From the NCBI RefSeq assembly GCF_013032455.1, contig NZ_WQCF01000012.1, positions 36,817 through 100,816 on the forward strand: DNA of 64,000 nt, in the 5' to 3' direction. The position numbers were made by a program, and so were the translations under genes. This stretch comes from Ruegeria atlantica. GTDB lineage: Bacteria > Pseudomonadota > Alphaproteobacteria > Rhodobacterales > Rhodobacteraceae. Positions 46,798 through 54,550 of this stretch are shown in pieces; position 1 is the stretch's first letter, and every line of letters begins with the position of its first letter. The notes beneath the pieces are model-generated. The model saw nothing but the letters and a program-made list of their open reading frames with translations. It did not search any database and was not told where the DNA came from.

Positions 46798-47090
46798 TTG
46801 GTTGCCGGTTCTCGCAGCGTGAAGCTGGCAAGCTGGACAATCAGTTCGGATGACACTGCAACCAAACCAAGACTGCCCATACCTTGTGTAGCGGCAGTGG
46901 CGCCGCTGCCTCTTAGAAACTCAGGCCGTTCAATGCTGACTCCAGGGGCCGGAACTCAACTGGCTTCTTTCGGAGTATCGTGCGGCAACCCTGTCACCTT
47001 AAACGCATGGCGGTATTGCGACAAATCCCTCTGGCCCACGGTGGCTTTCTGCTATAGGGGTGCGCACTTGCAAACAGGATCGCAGGACAC
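46798..47090. other. intergenic region between the repeat and era
   Basis: About 290 bases without a convincing gene. An open frame on the plus strand through it has no ribosome binding site and no recognisable sequence. A TATAGG (47053-47058) may be a -10 for era. The gap breaks the usual tight rnc-era coupling, so era probably has its own promoter here. Confidence 0.5.
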
Positions 47091-47999
47091 ATGACCACAC
47101 GCGCCGGATTTATCGCCCTGATCGGAGAGCCCAACGCAGGCAAATCCACCCTTTTGAACCGTATGGTCGGGGCCAAGGTCTCGATCGTGACGCACAAGGT
47201 ACAAACCACCCGCGCGCGCATTCGTGGCGTGGCAATGGAGGGCGACGCGCAACTGGTCTTTGTCGACACTCCTGGCCTGTTCAAACCCCGCCGCCGTCTG
47301 GACCGTGCCATGGTCGCAGCCGCCTGGGGCGGCGCTGCGGATGCTGATGTCGTCGTTCTGATGGTCGAGGCCCACCGTGGTATCACCGAAGGGGTCGAAC
47401 GCATCCTCGAAGGTTTGGAAGAGATCGGGCAGGGCCGCACCATCGCGCTGGCGATCAACAAGATCGACAAGGTCCCGAGCGAGAAGCTTCTGGCGCTGAC
47501 CAGCGACCTGAACGCACGCTATCCATTTGCCGAAACCTTCATGATCTCCGCTGAAAAGGGTTACGGCGTCGATGATCTGCGGGCTTGGCTTGCGGCGGAA
47601 CTGCCCGAGGGCCCGTGGCTTTACCCCGAAGATCAGATCGCCGATCTGCCCCTACGTATGATCGCAGCCGAGATGACGCGCGAGAAATTGACCCTGCGCC
47701 TACATCAGGAACTGCCCTACCAGCTGACGGTCGAGACCGAGAACTGGGAGGAGCGCAAGGACGGTTCCGCCAAGATCGATCAGGTCATCTATGTCATGCG
47801 CGACGGTCACAAGGGCATCGTTCTGGGCAAACGCGGTGAGACCATCAAGGCCGTCAGTCAGGCAGCTCGGGCCGAACTGGAAGAATTTCTCGACCGCAAG
47901 ATTCACCTGTTCCTGCAAGTGAAAGTCCGGCCGAATTGGCTGGAGGAGTCCGAGCGTTACTCGGAAATGGGGTTGGACTTTAAAGACGGCAACGCATGA
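47091..47999 (+). CDS. era: GTPase Era
   Basis: A GTPase that binds 16S rRNA near its 3' end and checks 30S maturation. The 302-residue protein has G1 GEPNAGKST (residues 12-20), G3 VDTPGLF, G4 NKIDK, and a C-terminal KH domain with KGIVLGKRGETIKAVSQ. Its 3' end overlaps DUF1491 by 4 bases (ATGA). Confidence 0.97.
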   Translation: MTTRAGFIALIGEPNAGKSTLLNRMVGAKVSIVTHKVQTTRARIRGVAMEGDAQLVFVDTPGLFKPRRRLDRAMVAAAWGGAADADVVVLMVEAHRGITEGVERILEGLEEIGQGRTIALAINKIDKVPSEKLLALTSDLNARYPFAETFMISAEKGYGVDDLRAWLAAELPEGPWLYPEDQIADLPLRMIAAEMTREKLTLRLHQELPYQLTVETENWEERKDGSAKIDQVIYVMRDGHKGIVLGKRGETIKAVSQAARAELEEFLDRKIHLFLQVKVRPNWLEESERYSEMGLDFKDGNA

Positions 48000-48325
48000 C
48001 CCGCCTGACGGCTGAGTTTTGGGTCCATGCCTATCTGGCGCGGCTACGGTTTCAGGAGATTCCGGCCTTTGTTGTCGCCCACGGAGACGACACAGCAGGC
48101 GCTGTTCTGGTCAAGCTGAACACGCTTAATGGTCAAGCGATTGCATTCCAACGCAGCTTTGACCTGATGAGCGGTGAGCGCAAATGGGTCGAACTGTCCA
48201 GCGGACCAGAGACTGACGTAGACAACGCAATCCAACGCCAGCGGAGTTTTGATCCTGACCTCTGGGTGATTGAGGTCGAAGACCGAGAAGGGCGGCACTT
48301 GTTGGGCGAAGAGGGGCTTGAATAG
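47996..48325 (+). CDS. DUF1491 family protein
   Basis: A 109-residue soluble protein with DUF1491 features: LTAEFWVHAYLARLRFQEIP, FVVAHGDDTAGAVLVKLN and FDPDLWVIEVEDREGRHLL. Function unknown. DUF1491 genes commonly lie between era and recO in alphaproteobacteria, as here, and its ATG overlaps the era stop. Confidence 0.92.
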   Translation: MTRLTAEFWVHAYLARLRFQEIPAFVVAHGDDTAGAVLVKLNTLNGQAIAFQRSFDLMSGERKWVELSSGPETDVDNAIQRQRSFDPDLWVIEVEDREGRHLLGEEGLE

Positions 48326-48433
48326 GAACCTCGCAGCGTCGAAGTGTTTAGCTTCTGCTGATAGAGTTCGACGCGCTGGCCAGAACCAACGCGTCGTCAG
48401 AAACGGTTAGTATTCTCTGCCTCGTCTGAGGCT

Positions 48434-48685
48434 TTATCGATTGCCTTTTTTCCCACGCGATACTTGCTGGCCGGAAACCTCTCGCGATCCTGCATTTCCC
48501 CAGCCGCTGTCGCCTTTTGCCGCATTTTTTCCACTGACTGTGGGAGCGGCTCCTCCGATACCAGGTGTTGACGAAAGCGTATCAGCCATGTTTCGAGCAG
48601 CACTTGCGTTGCTGTTTTCCGAACCCGCGTTTGCAAGGCCAGCAGTGACAACAAGGATCGTTACCGAAGACAATAGATGGCGCAT
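48434..48685 (-). CDS. small secreted hypothetical protein
   Basis: An 83-residue protein with a signal peptide (HLLSSVTILVVTAGLANAGS, cleavage after about residue 20). The mature part is rich in Ser, Asn, Gly and Ala and ends in a basic tail (VSRGKKGNR). GGGAGGG six bases before the ATG supports the start. It is inserted on the minus strand between DUF1491 and recO. I do not recognise it. Confidence 0.62.
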   Translation of the reverse strand: MRHLLSSVTILVVTAGLANAGSENSNASAARNMADTLSSTPGIGGAAPTVSGKNAAKGDSGWGNAGSREVSGQQVSRGKKGNR

Positions 48686-48852
48686 TTTTTCCCTCCCAAG
48701 TTTTAACTACAAATTAGATACGGAGGGACACGCTAAGTGGATCATTCCCACTTTCGAAAAACAAAAAATTGCTACGTGCAGGCTTTGTCCTTGCAGAAGC
48801 GCATGGGTTGCGATTGAGTTTTCTAAATCTTCTTGAAAGAGTTGAGGAAGCA

Positions 48853-49578
48853 TTGGACTGGCGCGATCACGGTATACTTCTGAGTTCCCGTCGCCATGGC
48901 GAGACATCGGCGATCATTGAGGTTTTTACCGAAGGTCACGGACGTCACGCGGGCGTGGTACGTGGCGGAACCAGCCGCAAAATCGCTCCCATACTGCAAC
49001 CGGGGGCGCAACTGGATGTGCTCTGGCGGGCGCGGCTAGAGGAACACATCGGCACCTTTCAGGTTGAGCCGCTACGATCCCGCGCGGCGGCGGCGTTTTC
49101 GGGGCGGCTAGCGCTGGCGGGGTTGAATGGGGTAGTGGCGCTGCTCTCATTCTGCCTTCCTGACCGGGAACCTCATCCGGCGATTTACAAGCAAACCGAA
49201 CAACTGATGGACCTGCTGGGGCAGGATGACATCTGGCCGCTGGCTTATCTGCGCTGGGAGCTGGCGCTGCTTGAGGAATTGGGATTTGGCCTCGACCTGT
49301 CAGCTTGTGCCGTGACAGGGGCGACAGAGGGATTGGTCTATGTGTCACCGAAAACCGGTCGAGCAGTCAGCGCCAAAGGGGCAGGGGAATGGGCGGACAA
49401 GCTGTTGCCTCTGCCGCCCTGCTTGCGCGGCGAAGGAACCGCGCCGGACGCCGAGATCTCCCAAGGCTTAAATACCACCGGCTATTTTCTGAAGCACCAT
49501 CTGGCCCCGTCATTGGGCCATCATCCATTGCCCGAAGCGCGGGCGCGGTTCTTGGACCAGTTCACTCGACGGCTGTGA
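48853..49578 (+). CDS. recO: DNA repair protein RecO
   Basis: RecO loads RecA with RecR in recombinational repair. The 241-residue protein starts with the N-terminal OB fold ([20 protein letters not shown], then [20 protein letters not shown]) and continues into the helical C-terminal domain ([20 protein letters not shown]). Start is TTG at 48853 behind GAGGAAG, matching the usual MEWRD-type N terminus; a frame from 48769 adds an unrelated N terminus. The zinc cysteines seen in some RecO proteins are missing. Confidence 0.92.
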   Translation: MDWRDHGILLSSRRHGETSAIIEVFTEGHGRHAGVVRGGTSRKIAPILQPGAQLDVLWRARLEEHIGTFQVEPLRSRAAAAFSGRLALAGLNGVVALLSFCLPDREPHPAIYKQTEQLMDLLGQDDIWPLAYLRWELALLEELGFGLDLSACAVTGATEGLVYVSPKTGRAVSAKGAGEWADKLLPLPPCLRGEGTAPDAEISQGLNTTGYFLKHHLAPSLGHHPLPEARARFLDQFTRRL

Positions 49579-49954
49579 ACACCATTTCGTGGCCGTCGTC
49601 ATTGCGCAGGATCAGTACATTTCCAGACACTTCGGATTGGGTCATGGCCATGAGAGCAGCAAAATAGAACCCTTCGGACTCGAGCCCGGAACAAGTGGCG
49701 CGCGTGGCGGCCAGATCCTGTATTTCGAACCACGGATAAGGCGCGTTCAGGGTTCCGCTATAGCTGTTGCAGGGGGCGTTGCCCTCGATCCGGCCCTCTT
49801 CTGGAAAACGCAGCAATGCGCTGGCCTCGAAAGGTTGGCCGTCGATTTCCTGCAGCGCCCATGTCTGATCGGCCGCACCATACGCAGCCACGGTTTCATC
49901 CTTTTCGCATTGAAACAGGGCGAGCAGAGGAAGGGTCAGAATCAGGCGTGTCAT
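49562..49954 (-). CDS. META domain protein (HslJ-like)
   Basis: A 130-residue protein with a hydrophobic N-terminal signal ending near FQCEKD (Cys16, possible lipobox) and a META domain: [39 protein letters not shown] and the [11 protein letters not shown] segment. HslJ of E. coli is a heat-inducible outer-membrane lipoprotein linked to novobiocin resistance. It overlaps the convergent recO 3' end by 17 bases. Confidence 0.85.
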   Translation of the reverse strand: MTRLILTLPLLALFQCEKDETVAAYGAADQTWALQEIDGQPFEASALLRFPEEGRIEGNAPCNSYSGTLNAPYPWFEIQDLAATRATCSGLESEGFYFAALMAMTQSEVSGNVLILRNDDGHEMVFTAVE

Positions 49955-49985
49955 AAATAGGAATTAGACCAATTGAAAGTTGGCG

Positions 49986-50552
49986 TCAGTAAGGGTTTTC
50001 ACCGTTCAGAAGCGCTTTGCGTACCTCCAGGCGGGGTTTCCAGTTGTACCGCGTGTCCTCGCGCATCGGAGCCCAGTACAGGGTGCCGCTGTTGCGCCAC
50101 GGGTCCAGAATAAGGCCATCATACATCGAATCCCCCTTGGCGCTGATTGCAGCCGAATGGTGGATGATACGAAATGCAGTTGGCGGGGAAGTGGCCCAGT
50201 GCAGATCCAATGTGCGGAAGTTCTCTTGCTTTAGACGTGTGGTCATGGCCTGAGCCCAGTCATTGCAGAGGCCAAATTCGCGAAAGCCGTTGATAACCTT
50301 GGCGTTGTGGATGATCGCCGAGTCGGTGACGTTCCATTCCTTCTTCAACTGCTGGGAATAGGAGTAAGCGATGGTTGCGGCCTTCTGCGCCTCGACCGGA
50401 TCGACTTCTGGCCCCAGCGCCCGAATGGTCTGCGCCAGAGCGTCGACATCGCTCTGAGTTGCAGTGGGCTTGGAAACAGCGCAACCGCCAAGCGCGAGAA
50501 GGGCAAGAGCCGCCCAAAGTGTAAATAGTCGTCTGCTCATTCCAAATGCCAT
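49986..50552 (-). CDS. lipoprotein with a transglutaminase/cysteine peptidase-like triad
   Basis: A 188-residue protein with a lipoprotein signal (ALALLALGGC, Cys24). The mature domain carries a plausible catalytic set: Cys96 in FGLCNDWAQAM, His131/132 in RIIHHSAAI, Asp150 in DGLILDPWRNSG. Order and spacing match the papain/transglutaminase fold. I infer a periplasmic cysteine peptidase, amidase or transpeptidase-like role. An alternative start gives 184 residues (50540). It lies 31 bases upstream of the META gene on the same strand. Confidence 0.75.
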   Translation of the reverse strand: MAFGMSRRLFTLWAALALLALGGCAVSKPTATQSDVDALAQTIRALGPEVDPVEAQKAATIAYSYSQQLKKEWNVTDSAIIHNAKVINGFREFGLCNDWAQAMTTRLKQENFRTLDLHWATSPPTAFRIIHHSAAISAKGDSMYDGLILDPWRNSGTLYWAPMREDTRYNWKPRLEVRKALLNGENPY

Positions 50553-50663
50553 TATTTTTCCAAAGCCTGTTAGCTGCCCTAGCTGGAATTCTGTCAGAGT
50601 TCAAAGAAGATGCCGTAGCTTCGGCGGATTTGCCCGATCTTAGTGTGGTTTGGGGTGGTTATA

Positions 50664-50690
50664 GAAAAAGACCCGGCGCAAGGCCGGGTC
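50664..50690 (-). terminator. Rho-independent terminator of mcd
   Basis: GACCCGGC (50670-50677) pairs with GCCGGGTC (50683-50690) around GCAAG, and on the minus strand the stem is followed by TTTTT. It is 30 bases downstream of the acyl-CoA dehydrogenase gene. Confidence 0.88.
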
Positions 50691-50719
50691 AGTTGGGGAA
50701 ACAGGAGTGCCGAAACCGG

Positions 50720-52411
50720 TCAGCCCAGCAAACGCCGCGCAATAACCTGTGCCTGAATTTCGGCAGCACCTTCGAAAATGTTCAGAATGCGCGCGTCGCA
50801 CAGGACACGGCTGATTTTGTATTCCAGCGCGAAGCCATTGCCGCCATGGATTTGCAATCCGTTGTCAGCTGCCGCCCAAGCCACACGTGCGCCCAACAGC
50901 TTGGCCATCCCGGCCTCAAGGTCACAGCGCTGACCATGGTCCTTTTCCCAGGCCGAGAAATAGGTCAGCTGGCGCGCGATCATGATTTCTACGGCCATCA
51001 TTGCCAGCTTGCCCGAGACGCGGGGGAAGTTGATCAATGATTTACCAAACTGTTTGCGGTCTTGCGCATATTGCATGGCGATATCCAGCGCGCTTTGCGC
51101 CACGCCGATAGCGCGAGCAGCGGTTTGGATCCGGGCGGATTCGAAGGTTTCCATCAGCTGTTTGAAGCCTTTGCCTTCCTCGCCACCCAAAAGGTTCTCA
51201 CCCTTCACGTGGAATCCGTCAAAGCCCAACTCGTATTCCTTCATGCCGCGATAGCCCAGAACTTCGATCTCGCCACCGGTCATGCCGGGGGTTGGGAAGG
51301 GGTTCTCGTCGGTGCCCGGTGTCTTTTCCGCCAGGAACATCGACAGACCACGGTGGTCTTTGCTGTCCGGGTTTGTACGGGCCAGCAGGGTCATCACATG
51401 CGTCCGTGCGGCGTGTGTGATCCAAGTCTTGTTGCCGGTGATTTTATAATCGCCATTCTCATCCTTGACGGCGCGGGTGCGCAGGCTGCCAAGGTCGGAA
51501 CCTGTGTTTGGCTCAGTGAAAACAGCAGTGGGCAGAATCTCGGCGCTGGCCAGTTTTGGTAGCCAGTTAGCTTTCTGCTCATCAGTGCCGCCGGCGATGA
51601 TCAGTTCTGCCGCGATCTCGGAACGGGTGCCAAGCGAGCCAACACCGATATAGCCACGCGACAGCTCCTCGGAGACTACGCACATCGAGGCTTTGGACAG
51701 TCCGAAGCCGCCGAATTCCTCGGGGATAGTCAGGCCGAAGACACCCATCTCAGCCAGTTCCTCGATGATTTCGATCGGAATCAGCTCGTCCTTCAGGTGC
51801 CATTCATGGGCGTTCGGTTCGACCTTTTCCTGCGCATAGCGGCGGAACTGGTCGCGGATCATCTCCAGCTCTTCATCCAGACCCGAGGCGCCGAACATCG
51901 TGGATCCGGCCTGTTCCTCCATCAAGGCCACCAGTCGCGTCCGGGCAGCCTGAGAGTTGGCTTGCGCCATCAGCGTCTGAATTTCGGTGCTTTGGAAGCC
52001 AGACAGCGCATCCCAGCCGAGGCCCATATCCTGCAGGCGCACGACCTCACCCTGGTTCATCGGGATGCCGCCCGCAATCTGGTGCAGGTACTCACCAAAA
52101 GCGATTTGGTGCAGCAACTGTTCCATCTCACCGAATTTGCCATCCGCGTTCAAGGCATCGGCCCAACGCTGCATCTGCTGCAAAGACTGGTTGTACGTTG
52201 CCAGCCATGACAGGCCATGCGCTGCGGTCTGGTGCGCCTCAATCAATGCGCCAGAGACCCGACCATCGTCGGTAACCATTGCGCGGACTGACTCGCGGGC
52301 GCGTTCGAACACCGTTTCCACCGCAGGCAGCGCCGCGCGGGTCAATGTTAGAAGGTCGGGCAAAATCGCGGATGTCGTCATCTGTGTCATATCCTGTCCG
52401 TCATGTGCCAT
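50720..52411 (-). CDS. mcd: acyl-CoA dehydrogenase, probable (2S)-methylsuccinyl-CoA dehydrogenase
   Basis: A 563-residue FAD enzyme. Residues 1-160 form an extra helical N-terminal domain (LTLTRAALPAVETVFERARE and onward), followed by the acyl-CoA dehydrogenase core (FRRYAQEKVEPNAHEWHLKD, TEPNTGSDLGSLRTRAV, then DARILNIFEGAAEIQAQVIA). This extended form matches methylsuccinyl-CoA dehydrogenase of the ethylmalonyl-CoA pathway, which turns acetyl-CoA into C4 units in bacteria without isocitrate lyase. AAGGACC precedes the ATG. A 14-base palindrome lies 39 bases upstream. Confidence 0.82.
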   Translation of the reverse strand: MAHDGQDMTQMTTSAILPDLLTLTRAALPAVETVFERARESVRAMVTDDGRVSGALIEAHQTAAHGLSWLATYNQSLQQMQRWADALNADGKFGEMEQLLHQIAFGEYLHQIAGGIPMNQGEVVRLQDMGLGWDALSGFQSTEIQTLMAQANSQAARTRLVALMEEQAGSTMFGASGLDEELEMIRDQFRRYAQEKVEPNAHEWHLKDELIPIEIIEELAEMGVFGLTIPEEFGGFGLSKASMCVVSEELSRGYIGVGSLGTRSEIAAELIIAGGTDEQKANWLPKLASAEILPTAVFTEPNTGSDLGSLRTRAVKDENGDYKITGNKTWITHAARTHVMTLLARTNPDSKDHRGLSMFLAEKTPGTDENPFPTPGMTGGEIEVLGYRGMKEYELGFDGFHVKGENLLGGEEGKGFKQLMETFESARIQTAARAIGVAQSALDIAMQYAQDRKQFGKSLINFPRVSGKLAMMAVEIMIARQLTYFSAWEKDHGQRCDLEAGMAKLLGARVAWAAADNGLQIHGGNGFALEYKISRVLCDARILNIFEGAAEIQAQVIARRLLG

Positions 52412-52449
52412 GAATCAGGTCCTTATCTGGTGTCGTCTGGTCATATCAT

Positions 52450-52463
52450 GCTGCACGTGCAGC
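52450..52463. promoter_or_regulatory. perfect palindrome upstream of mcd
   Basis: GCTGCACGTGCAGC is a perfect 14-base palindrome, 39 bases before mcd and 93 before the divergent permease gene. A second half copy, GTGCAGC, lies at 52523-52529. The position suits an operator controlling mcd; the cognate regulator is unknown. Confidence 0.55.
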
Positions 52464-52556
52464 GCAACAAAAATACGAATCATGCCGTTAAAAAGTTCGA
52501 AAATTGCGTTGACGATTTTGCAGTGCAGCGCGCGTCAACAGTGCTATGACGGACGT

Positions 52557-53324
52557 ATGGCGTTGTTTTCATTGTTCACTCCTCAGGACTTACTGTTGGC
52601 CACTTCTGTCGCTTTTGTCGCGGGGTGGGTCAAAGGTATGGTTGGGTTTGCCATGCCGATGGTGCTGGTTTCCGGGCTGAGCATGTTCCTGCCGCCTGAT
52701 ATTGCGATTGCCGGGTTAATCCTGCCCACATTGGTTACCAACGGCGTTCAGGCATTGCGTGAAGGTTTTGCGGCTGCGGTTTCCGCGATCAAGCAGTTTC
52801 GCGTTTTCCTGATTGTTGGGCTGGTGTTCTTGCTGCTGGGGGCGCAGTTGGTCAGCGTTGTGCCGACACAGACTTTTTTGCTGATAATCGGAGTGGCGGT
52901 TACAGTTTTTGCGCTGATACAGGTGCTAGGTGTGGGGCTGAAGCTCAGCAATCCGTCGGCACGAATCGAAGTGATGATTGGCGCCATAGCCGGATTTGTG
53001 GGTGGGATGTCGGGCATTTGGGGGCCTCCGACCGTTGCTTATCTGACGGCGCTGAACACACCCAAGGCAGTGCAGATGCGGGTGCAGGGGGTGATCTATG
53101 GGTTGGGTGCGGTGGCACTGTTGTTAGCCCATCTGGGATCCGGCATCTTAAGCTCCAAAACAGCACCGTTTTCGGCAGTTCTGATAGCACCGGCGCTTGC
53201 AGGGATGTGGATTGGTCTGCGGTTGCAATCGCGAATTGATCAGGTGGTGTTTCGTAAGGTGACGCTGCTGGTTCTGCTCGTCGCGGGTGTGAACCTGTTA
53301 CGGCGGGGACTGTTTATAGGTTAA
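52557..53324 (+). CDS. TauE/SafE family anion permease
   Basis: A 255-residue membrane protein with seven to eight helices in two similar halves. The start of each half shows the family glycine/proline pattern (VAGWVKGMVGFAMPMVLVSG and IAGFVGGMSGIWGPPTVAYL). TauE/SafE proteins export or import sulfite, sulfonates and organic anions. The ATG at 52557 is chosen; a longer frame to 51987 lies antisense to mcd. It is divergent from mcd. Confidence 0.87.
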   Translation: MALFSLFTPQDLLLATSVAFVAGWVKGMVGFAMPMVLVSGLSMFLPPDIAIAGLILPTLVTNGVQALREGFAAAVSAIKQFRVFLIVGLVFLLLGAQLVSVVPTQTFLLIIGVAVTVFALIQVLGVGLKLSNPSARIEVMIGAIAGFVGGMSGIWGPPTVAYLTALNTPKAVQMRVQGVIYGLGAVALLLAHLGSGILSSKTAPFSAVLIAPALAGMWIGLRLQSRIDQVVFRKVTLLVLLVAGVNLLRRGLFIG

Positions 53325-53863
53325 CGCCGCTTGTCCACGAACCGGAATGTGAAATGCAGGCCCAGCATCAGAAAAAACAGACCCGAGATGTCGCCGATCA
53401 GATACGCGACATATTCCACCCGCGCACTTCCGAAAGCCAAGTTGGTCAGGCTTGAAACCAGGAATGAGGTGATGATCCCGATCCCCATGATGCAGGTCCA
53501 GCACGGTTTGCGATCCGGTCGGGGGAACAGGTCCCACCCTGCCCATTTGCATAGGTAGAACACCGCTGGAACGGTCGTGACGGCAATGGTCATGGCCATC
53601 AAACGGTTTGGCAGAAAGACATCGCTGCCTCCCAGGGCGGCGAAGACCAGAAAAACTCCGGGCAGCAATGCAAATATCGCTCTCCAGCCCAACAGCCATG
53701 CTGACAGAACCCGCACGCCGTGCGGCAGGAAAAGCAGACTGGCCCGACTGGGATACTCAGGAAAAAACACGTTTTGGAGCGGCATCAGAACCTCAAACGT
53801 GAGGTAAGATGCCACGACATAGGCCAAAGAGGCGAAGAGCGTGTCAGTAGCCCACCTGCGCAC
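53321..53863 (-). CDS. hypothetical multi-span membrane protein
   Basis: A 180-residue protein with about five membrane helices and a GTG start. The FLPHGVRVLSAWLLGWRAIF motif resembles the short glycine/proline turn of MASE1-type sensory membrane domains, but no enzymatic domain follows. It converges on the TauE gene with a 4-base overlap and is followed upstream by a small winged-helix gene. Function unknown. Confidence 0.72.
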   Translation of the reverse strand: MRRWATDTLFASLAYVVASYLTFEVLMPLQNVFFPEYPSRASLLFLPHGVRVLSAWLLGWRAIFALLPGVFLVFAALGGSDVFLPNRLMAMTIAVTTVPAVFYLCKWAGWDLFPRPDRKPCWTCIMGIGIITSFLVSSLTNLAFGSARVEYVAYLIGDISGLFFLMLGLHFTFRFVDKRR

Positions 53864-53896
53864 GAGTATCAGCCAACACTGCGCAGGTTGGAGGCG

Positions 53897-54187
53897 TTAC
53901 TTGGGGGCATGAACGATATACCGTCCCCGATTGGCAGTACCGCTTTGCGATAAGTACCCTTTTTGAACCAGCGATTTCAGCGCGCGGAAGAAAGTCGGGC
54001 GCGAAACGCTTTGAACCAGCGTGTGCTCGATAAGTCCGAAGGTACGGACTTCATCGTCAGACTTGGACAGTTCTTCGGCCGCGTAGTAAATGTCACGCTC
54101 TACCGGAGACAGCTGCTCAAGGCCCAAGGTCCGTTCCATGCTTTGCATTAGTTTGCGCAGTTCGGTCAGTTTTGAGATTTCAGTCAT
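53897..54187 (-). CDS. small winged-helix DNA-binding protein
   Basis: A 96-residue protein. Its C-terminal half is a winged helix (SVSRPTFFRALKSLVQKGYL, then NRGRYIVHAPK), and its N-terminal half is helical (LTELRKLMQSMERTLGLEQL). It is MarR-like in layout but half the usual length. It lies 33 bases upstream of the membrane-protein gene on the same strand, so they may be coexpressed; the target is unknown. Confidence 0.8.
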   Translation of the reverse strand: MTEISKLTELRKLMQSMERTLGLEQLSPVERDIYYAAEELSKSDDEVRTFGLIEHTLVQSVSRPTFFRALKSLVQKGYLSQSGTANRGRYIVHAPK

Positions 54188-54275
54188 CGTCTACCTGCTA
54201 ATCCGTGCCAACAGTCGCTGTCCGGAGACGCACTTAAAGATGCCGAGTAGTTATCGGCTTCATTAAGGTCTCATG

Positions 54276-54303
54276 TTGACACTCATCCCCTTTGCTTTAC
54301 ACT
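54276..54303 (+). promoter_or_regulatory. sigma-70-type promoter of the sRNA candidate
   Basis: TTGACA (54276-54281), 16-base spacer and TACACT (54298-54303). It points into a region with no protein gene and stands about 75 bases before a strong terminator hairpin. Confidence 0.65.
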
Positions 54304-54309
54304 TGTCGT

Positions 54310-54408
54310 ATCATTAGGCGGCTCAACGTGCAGATGTGAGTGGTTGCTAGAGCTACCCAAAGGTTTTTCTACTTCCCGCCCGGTGCGAAAGCGCCGGGCT
54401 TATTTGTT
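54310..54408 (+). ncRNA. candidate small RNA of about 97 nucleotides
   Basis: The region starts 7 bases after a consensus promoter and ends in a hairpin GCCCGGTGC-GAAA-GCGCCGGGC (54378-54399, one G-T pair) followed by TTATTTGTT. A smaller hairpin may form at 54341-54358 (GGTTGC / GCTACC). No open frame of useful length lies inside. It does not match SRP RNA, 6S RNA or tmRNA motifs I know. A Hfq-dependent regulator is possible: the stretch ACTTCCC at 54371 lies before the terminator and is unpaired. Confidence 0.62.
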
Positions 54409-54522
54409 GCTAATGGTGTTGCAGAATGCCCGAATCGGACCAACCGAGCAACGAATTTGTGGCTTTAGTCTGCATTATGCAACCAGGAGTAGAGGAATTC
54501 GTTCAGGCGCCCAAAAACGAAA

Positions 54523-54544
54523 AAGGGGGCGATGCCGCCCCCTT
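54523..54544 (-). terminator. Rho-independent terminator of pckA
   Basis: AAGGGGGC (54523-54530) pairs with GCCCCCTT (54537-54544); on the minus strand the stem is followed by TTCGTTTTT. It lies 7 bases downstream of the pckA stop. Confidence 0.8.
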
Positions 54545-54550
54545 GAACTC

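Noticed and set aside
46798..47094. 98-codon plus-strand frame before era
   Set aside because: No ribosome binding site, no signal or domain, and overlaps the era start.
48335..48373. Inverted repeat GCGTCGAA/TTCGACGC after DUF1491
   Set aside because: Loop of 23 bases and no U tract; may be chance.
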